From assembly GCA_045591565.1 (NCBI GenBank), contig JAZNTB010000088.1:1-18131 (forward strand): 18,131 nucleotides of DNA, given 5' to 3'. Made by a program: the position numbers and the translations under genes. The notes below the pieces were generated by a model. It made no database searches, was not told the origin of the DNA, and saw only the letters and a list, made by a program, of their open reading frames with translations. This document shows, one piece after another, positions 13,746 to 18,131 of the stretch. This DNA is from UBA1738 sp045591565 (GTDB taxonomy: Bacteria > Bacillota > Clostridia > UBA1381). The stretch's first letter is position 1. The number at the start of each line of letters is the position of its first letter.

Positions 13746-13761
13746 ACAGGGGTAATTAAAA

Positions 13762-14301
13762 ATGAAAGAATTATCACTGCATATATTGGATATAGCAAAA
13801 AATTCAGTTAAGGCAAAGGCAGACCTTATAGAAATCGAGATTATAGAGGATGCAGAGAAAAATCTGCTCACAGTCAGGATTTCCGATAATGGCTGCGGTA
13901 TGAGCCCTGAATTTTTAAAAACAGTAAAGGATCCGTTTTCCACCACCCGAACAACCCGCAAGGTTGGTATGGGGATTTCGCTGTTTGAAGCCGCAGCTAT
14001 GCAGTGCGGCGGAGGGCTTACAATCACATCCGAGCTCGGAGTGGGAACAACCCTTACGGTAACATTTGCTCTTGACCATATCGACAGAGCACCGCTTGGT
14101 GATATGGCAGGAACAATGGTGGTTTTAATATCAGGATCCCCCGAAATTGACTTTTTATACCGCCACGAAATAAACGGCAAAAGCTTTACGGCAGATACCC
14201 GTGAGTTTAGAAAGGTTTTAGGAGATATTCCTTTGGACACGCCGGATGTTTTATCGTGGATTGACGGATATATAAAGGAAGGTCTTTCTGACCTAATATA
14301 A
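13762..14301 (+). CDS. Second HATPase_c ATP-binding protein (kinase-like)
   Basis: This 179-residue protein has an N-terminal GHKL ATPase domain with a clear N box (LDIAKNSVKA, D10 and N14), G1 box (DNGCGM, 42-47), F box (DPFSTTR, 57-63) and G2 box (GMGISL, 69-74). GVGTT (93-97) follows. The C-terminal 70 residues (about 108-179) are a family-specific extension that I do not recognise. There is no phospho-accepting HisKA domain, so any kinase activity must use another protein. It resembles sensor histidine kinase ATPase domains more than the RsbW type of the first copy. It lies 16 bp after the PHP gene and 32 bp before hndB. It probably acts with the HydS-like protein. Confidence 0.87.
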   Translation: MKELSLHILDIAKNSVKAKADLIEIEIIEDAEKNLLTVRISDNGCGMSPEFLKTVKDPFSTTRTTRKVGMGISLFEAAAMQCGGGLTITSELGVGTTLTVTFALDHIDRAPLGDMAGTMVVLISGSPEIDFLYRHEINGKSFTADTREFRKVLGDIPLDTPDVLSWIDGYIKEGLSDLI

Positions 14302-14333
14302 ATAATGTAAAAAATATTTTCAGGAGGTAAATT

Positions 14334-14702
14334 ATGAAAAGTTTGGCAGAATTGCAGGAAATCCGAAACAAAACTCTAAATCAGGTTAACCTGCGCAAAG
14401 AACGCGAGGACGGCATCCGCGTTGTTGTAGGAATGGCTACATGCGGTATCGCAGCCGGTGCACGCCCTGTTTTAAACGCATTCCTTCAGGAGGCAGACAA
14501 GCGCAATCTTGCAAATGTAACAGTTACACAGACCGGCTGTATCGGTATGTGCCGCTTAGAGCCGATTGTTGAGGTTTATGTTCCGGGCAAGGAAAAGGTA
14601 ACCTACATTAAGATGACAGAAGAAAAGGTTGCACGAGTTGTGGCAGAGCATGTTATCAACGGTCAGTCTGTTACAGAATTCACAGTTGGTGCAGAAAAAT
14701 AA
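14334..14702 (+). CDS. hndB: HndB-like [2Fe-2S] thioredoxin-fold subunit
   Basis: The 122-residue protein is the small (2Fe-2S) ferredoxin-like subunit typical of Hnd-type hydrogenases and similar to the N-terminal domain of HndC. An N-terminal helix (1-22) leads to the thioredoxin fold with C37 (ATCGIAAGA), C69 and C73 (TGCIGMC). Only three cysteines occur: the second cysteine of the usual C-x4-C pair is Ala or Gly, so cluster binding may need another ligand or be altered. From memory, TCGIAAGA is normal for this subfamily, so it is probably not damage. An excellent CAGGAGG ribosome binding site precedes the ATG, and it is 15 bp ahead of hndC. Codon use returns to the style of hndA here. Confidence 0.9.
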   Translation: MKSLAELQEIRNKTLNQVNLRKEREDGIRVVVGMATCGIAAGARPVLNAFLQEADKRNLANVTVTQTGCIGMCRLEPIVEVYVPGKEKVTYIKMTEEKVARVVAEHVINGQSVTEFTVGAEK

Positions 14703-14717
14703 TAGGGGGTTAGCAAA

Positions 14718-16511
14718 ATGAATATATACAGATCTCATGTATTGATTTGTGGCGGTACAGGCTGTACCTCTTCAGGTTCAGTAACTCTTCAGGAGGAATT
14801 TGAAAACCGCCTAAAGGAAAACGGTCTTGAAAATGAAGTTAAGCTCGTTCAGACCGGATGTTTCGGTCTTTGTGCCTTAGGACCAATCGTGGTTGTTTAT
14901 CCTGAGGGCGCATTCTACAGCCGTGTTGAAAAGGACGATGTTAAGGAAATTGTTGAAGAACATCTCTTAAAGGGCCGTATTGTTACAAGACTTCTTTATG
15001 ATGAAACAGTTGAAGATGACAACATCAAGTCTTTAAATGAAACACAGTTCTATGCAAAGCAGATGCGTGTTGCACTTCGTAACTGTGGTGTTATCAACCC
15101 TGAAAATATCGACGAATATATTGCTGTTGACGGTTATCAGGCACTCGGTAAGGTTCTTACCGAAATGACACCTGAAGAAGTTATTCAGATTATCAAGGAT
15201 TCAGGACTTCGCGGCCGTGGCGGCGGCGGATTCTCAACAGGTATGAAGTGGCAGTTCACACATGACGCTGTGGGCGACCAGAAGTATGTTGCTTGTAACG
15301 CCGACGAAGGTGACCCGGGTGCGTTCATGGACCGTTCAATCCTAGAGGGTGACCCGCACGCATTAATCGAGGCTATGGCAATCGCAGCTTATGCTGTTGG
15401 TGCTGATCAGGGTTATGTTTATATCCGTGCTGAGTACCCGATTGCGGTTGAAAGACTTAAAATTGCTATCAATCAGGCAAGAGAATATGGACTTTTAGGT
15501 AAGGACATATTCGGTACAGGCTTCAACTTCGACCTTGATATAAGACTTGGTGCCGGTGCATTCGTTTGTGGTGAGGAAACAGCTCTTATTACTTCTATCG
15601 AAGGTAAACGTGGTGAGCCTCGTCCTCGTCCTCCGTTCCCTGCAGTTAAGGGTCTTTGGGGCAAGCCGACACTACTCAATAATGTTGAAACATACGCAAA
15701 TGTTGCTCAGATTATCCTAAACGGTGTTGATTGGTTCACATCAATCGGTACAGAAAAGTCAAAGGGTACAAAGGTATTTGCTCTCGGCGGAAAGATTAAC
15801 AACACAGGTCTTGTTGAGGTTCCAATGGGAACAACTCTTCGCGAAATCATCGAAGAAATCGGCGGCGGTATCCCGAACGGTAAGAAGTTTAAGGCAGCGC
15901 AGACCGGTGGTCCTTCAGGCGGATGTATTCCGGCAGAGCTTATCGACACACCAATCGACTATGATTCACTTATGGCTATCGGCTCAATGATGGGTTCAGG
16001 CGGACTTATCGTTATGGACGAGGACAACTGTATGGTTGACATCGCTAAGTTCTTCTTAGAGTTCACAGTTGATGAGTCATGCGGTAAGTGTACACCATGC
16101 CGTATCGGTACAAGAAGACTTCTCGAAATCTTAACAAAGATTACAGAAGGCAAGGGCACTATGGAAGACATCGACAAGATGGAAGAGCTTTGTCACGAAA
16201 TCAAGCCTTCATCACTTTGCGGTCTTGGACAAACTGCTCCAAACCCTGTTCTTTCAACACTTAAGTATTTCAAAGATGAATATATTGCCCATGTTCAGGA
16301 CAAGAAGTGTCCGGCAGGCGTTTGTAAGGCACTTGCTCAGTACAAGATTGTTCCTGAAAAGTGTAAGGGCTGCAGCCTCTGCTCAAGAAAGTGCCCTGTT
16401 GGCGCTATTTCGGGCGAGATTAAGTCACCGTTCGTTATCGATCAGGAAAAATGTATCAAGTGCGGTGCTTGTCAGGCAGCTTGTAAGTTTGACGCTATCA
16501 TAAAAGAATAA
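14718..16511 (+). CDS. hndC: NuoF-like flavoprotein subunit of NAD(P)-linked [FeFe]-hydrogenase
   Basis: This 597-residue protein (HydB/HndC) carries the FMN and NAD(H) site and is where pyridine nucleotide exchanges electrons. In order it has an N-terminal [2Fe-2S] thioredoxin-like domain (C11, C16, C48, C52). The NuoF core has the glycine-rich RGRGGGGF loop (165-172) for the nucleotide and ACNADEGDPGAFMDR (192-206) for FMN. The [4Fe-4S] ligands are C455, C458, C461 (SCGKCTPCRIGT) and C501. Two C-terminal ferredoxin motifs are C549-C552-C555-C559 and C579-C582-C585-C589. This full set is typical of bifurcating HydB. A GGGGG-type ribosome binding site precedes the ATG; hndD follows after 18 bp. 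Confidence 0.95.
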   Translation: MNIYRSHVLICGGTGCTSSGSVTLQEEFENRLKENGLENEVKLVQTGCFGLCALGPIVVVYPEGAFYSRVEKDDVKEIVEEHLLKGRIVTRLLYDETVEDDNIKSLNETQFYAKQMRVALRNCGVINPENIDEYIAVDGYQALGKVLTEMTPEEVIQIIKDSGLRGRGGGGFSTGMKWQFTHDAVGDQKYVACNADEGDPGAFMDRSILEGDPHALIEAMAIAAYAVGADQGYVYIRAEYPIAVERLKIAINQAREYGLLGKDIFGTGFNFDLDIRLGAGAFVCGEETALITSIEGKRGEPRPRPPFPAVKGLWGKPTLLNNVETYANVAQIILNGVDWFTSIGTEKSKGTKVFALGGKINNTGLVEVPMGTTLREIIEEIGGGIPNGKKFKAAQTGGPSGGCIPAELIDTPIDYDSLMAIGSMMGSGGLIVMDEDNCMVDIAKFFLEFTVDESCGKCTPCRIGTRRLLEILTKITEGKGTMEDIDKMEELCHEIKPSSLCGLGQTAPNPVLSTLKYFKDEYIAHVQDKKCPAGVCKALAQYKIVPEKCKGCSLCSRKCPVGAISGEIKSPFVIDQEKCIKCGACQAACKFDAIIKE

Positions 16512-16529
16512 GAAAGGACGAAAGATACT

Positions 16530-18131
16530 ATGGTTAACTTGAAAATAAACGGTCAGCCGATAAGTGTTCCGGAAGGTACTACCATCTTAGAGGCTGCCCT
16601 TGCAAACGGAATTGATATTCCTACTCTTTGTTATTTAAAGGACGCCTCAGTTACAGGCTCATGCAGAATGTGTGTTGTTGAAATTGTTGGCGCAAGAGCA
16701 CTTCAGGCAGCCTGTGTATATCCGGTTGCTGAGGGAATCGAGGTTTTAACTCACTCACCAAAGGTTAAAAAGGCAAGAAAGAACACCTTAGAGCTTATTC
16801 TTTCAAACCATGACAGAAAATGTCTTACATGTTCAAGAAACCAGACATGTGAGCTCCAGAAGCTTTGCGATGAGCTTGGCGTTACAGGAATCACATACGA
16901 GGGTATCATGAACAACTACGGCATTGACGAGTCAGGCACTTCTATCGTAAGAGATAACAATAAGTGTATTCTTTGCCGCAGATGTGTAAATGTTTGTAAA
17001 AACATCCAGACAGTCGGCGTTATCGACGCACAAGAAAGAGGCTTTGAAACAAAGATTGGCTGTGCTTTTGAACACGAGCTTGGCGACACAGCCTGCGTAA
17101 ACTGCGGTCAGTGTATCGCAGCGTGTCCTACAGGTGCACTTCACGAGAAGTACACAACTGACGAGGTATTTGAAGCAATCGCAGACCCTGATAAGTATGT
17201 TGTTGTACAGACAGCTCCAGCTGTTCGTGCGGCTCTTGGCGAGGAATTTGGTCTTCCTATGGGAACTCCGGTTACAGGCAAGATGGTTGCAGCGCTCAGA
17301 AGACTTGGCTTTGACAAGGTGTTCGATACAGATACAGGTGCTGACCTCACAATTATGGAAGAGGGCAACGAGCTTTTGGGCAGAATCAAGAACGGCGGTA
17401 AGCTTCCTATGATAACATCATGCTCACCGGGCTGGATTAAGTTCTGTGAACACAACTTCCCAGAGTTCATCGACAACCTATCAAGCTGTAAATCACCTCA
17501 CCAGATGTTCGGTGCGGTTATAAAGAGCTATTTTGCCGAAAAGAACAACATTGACCCTAAGAAGATTTATGTTGTATCAGTTATGCCTTGCGTTGCTAAG
17601 AAGTTCGAGTGCGCACGCCCTGAAATGGAAAACGGCGGACTTCGTGATGTTGACGCAGTTATCACAACAAGAGAGCTTGCTAAGATGATTAGAGAGCAGG
17701 GACTTCTCTTTAACCAGCTTCCGGACGAAACATTTGATAAGCCGTTCGGCGAAGCATCAGGTGCAGCTCACATCTTTGGTGTGACAGGCGGTGTTATGGA
17801 AGCAGCTCTTAGAACTGTTTATGAAATCTTAGAGGAAAAGCCACTTGACAAGCTTGAGTTTGACGCTGTAAGAGGTACTGAGGGCGTTAAGGAAGCTACT
17901 GTTAATATGGGCGGTATGGATGTTAAGGTTGCTATCGCTCACGGTCTTGGTAATGCAAGAAAACTTTTAGATGCTGTAAAGGCAGGCGAAAAGGAATACC
18001 ACTTCATCGAAATAATGGGTTGTCCGGGCGGCTGCGTAACAGGCGGCGGTCAGCCAATCGTTTCAGCTAAGACTTATATGACTGTTGATGTTAAGGCTGA
18101 GCGTGCAAAGGCGCTATATAGCGAGGACGAA
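16530..18131 (+). CDS. hndD: Catalytic [FeFe]-hydrogenase subunit HydA/HndD (3' end beyond window)
   Basis: This gene is open to the right edge; 534 codons are present and about 40 or more are missing by comparison with CpI (574). An N-terminal [2Fe-2S] domain (C34, C45, C48, C62) is followed by the His-ligated [4Fe-4S] motif (H94, C98, C101, C107), two ferredoxin clusters (C146-C149-C152-C156 and C189-C192-C195-C199), and the H-cluster domain. The L1 motif reads TSCSPGW (296-302), L2 is MPCVAKKFE (352-360, C354), and L3 holds C498 and C502 (GCPGGC) followed by GGGQP. By spacing, C298 is the proton-transfer cysteine and S299 takes the position of the CpI ligand Cys300. It catalyses reversible H2 formation in the cytoplasm, with HndA-C linking to NAD(P)H and probably ferredoxin. 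GAAAGGA precedes the ATG. Confidence 0.95.
   Translation, partial: MVNLKINGQPISVPEGTTILEAALANGIDIPTLCYLKDASVTGSCRMCVVEIVGARALQAACVYPVAEGIEVLTHSPKVKKARKNTLELILSNHDRKCLTCSRNQTCELQKLCDELGVTGITYEGIMNNYGIDESGTSIVRDNNKCILCRRCVNVCKNIQTVGVIDAQERGFETKIGCAFEHELGDTACVNCGQCIAACPTGALHEKYTTDEVFEAIADPDKYVVVQTAPAVRAALGEEFGLPMGTPVTGKMVAALRRLGFDKVFDTDTGADLTIMEEGNELLGRIKNGGKLPMITSCSPGWIKFCEHNFPEFIDNLSSCKSPHQMFGAVIKSYFAEKNNIDPKKIYVVSVMPCVAKKFECARPEMENGGLRDVDAVITTRELAKMIREQGLLFNQLPDETFDKPFGEASGAAHIFGVTGGVMEAALRTVYEILEEKPLDKLEFDAVRGTEGVKEATVNMGGMDVKVAIAHGLGNARKLLDAVKAGEKEYHFIEIMGCPGGCVTGGGQPIVSAKTYMTVDVKAERAKALYSEDE

Noticed and set aside
1..18131. CRISPR array, tRNA or rRNA gene, transposase or prophage
   Set aside because: No regularly spaced repeats, no tRNA-like cloverleaf or CCA-type gene, and no transposase or integrase motifs were seen in any frame.

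Overview
The window looks like a piece of a spore-forming anaerobic member of the Clostridia (Bacillota). The reasons are a GerA-type germinant receptor, a Soj/Spo0J-type ParAB pair with near-consensus Firmicute parS sites, strong AGGAGG-type ribosome binding sites, a TrmK/Nif3 gene pair, and an NAD(P)-linked trimeric/tetrameric [FeFe]-hydrogenase of the Hyd/Hnd type. No species can be named from the sequence alone.

Layout. Positions 1-2335 (minus strand) hold the 5' part of a GerAB-like permease gene and, upstream of it, a complete GerAA-like gene. Two copies of the same parS-like 16-mer bracket the GerAA gene, one touching its stop codon and one just upstream of the parA promoter. From 2502 everything runs on the plus strand: parA, parB, a small membrane-anchored coiled-coil protein and serS, ending in a strong terminator (5862-5890). 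A 500-bp AT-rich gap (5891-6389) holds a cluster of DnaA boxes (two exact TTATCCACA, one of them in tandem with an 8/9 match), an inverted repeat and a very good sigma-A promoter. With parAB and parS nearby, this gap is a candidate replication origin or DnaA-binding regulatory locus. The promoter probably drives trmK, a Nif3-family gene and rmuC.

From 9069 to 10150 there is over 1 kb without a convincing gene. It contains a GC-richer block full of inverted repeats, the rmuC terminator, a complete small-RNA transcription unit (near-perfect promoter, rod-like foldable RNA with a perfect 10-bp closing stem, terminator) that I read as a candidate 6S RNA, a second terminator, another palindrome-rich stretch, and the extended -10 promoter and about 150-nt leader of the next operon.

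From 10151 to the right edge is one ten-gene operon. The outer genes encode the catalytic [FeFe]-hydrogenase: HndA/HydC (NuoE-like), HndB (2Fe-2S thioredoxin-like), HndC/HydB (NuoF-like) and HndD/HydA (catalytic, cut by the window edge). Between HndA and HndB sits a six-gene block: a DRTGG protein, an RsbW-like ATPase, a divergent [FeFe]-hydrogenase-like protein resembling putative sensory HydS, a second DRTGG protein, a PHP phosphoesterase and a second HATPase protein. I infer that this block senses H2 or redox state and signals about hydrogen metabolism. The HydS-like protein keeps all four H-cluster cysteine positions but has Ala at the proton-transfer cysteine. The catalytic HydA has the reverse substitution, with Cys at the proton-transfer position and Ser at the adjacent ligand position.
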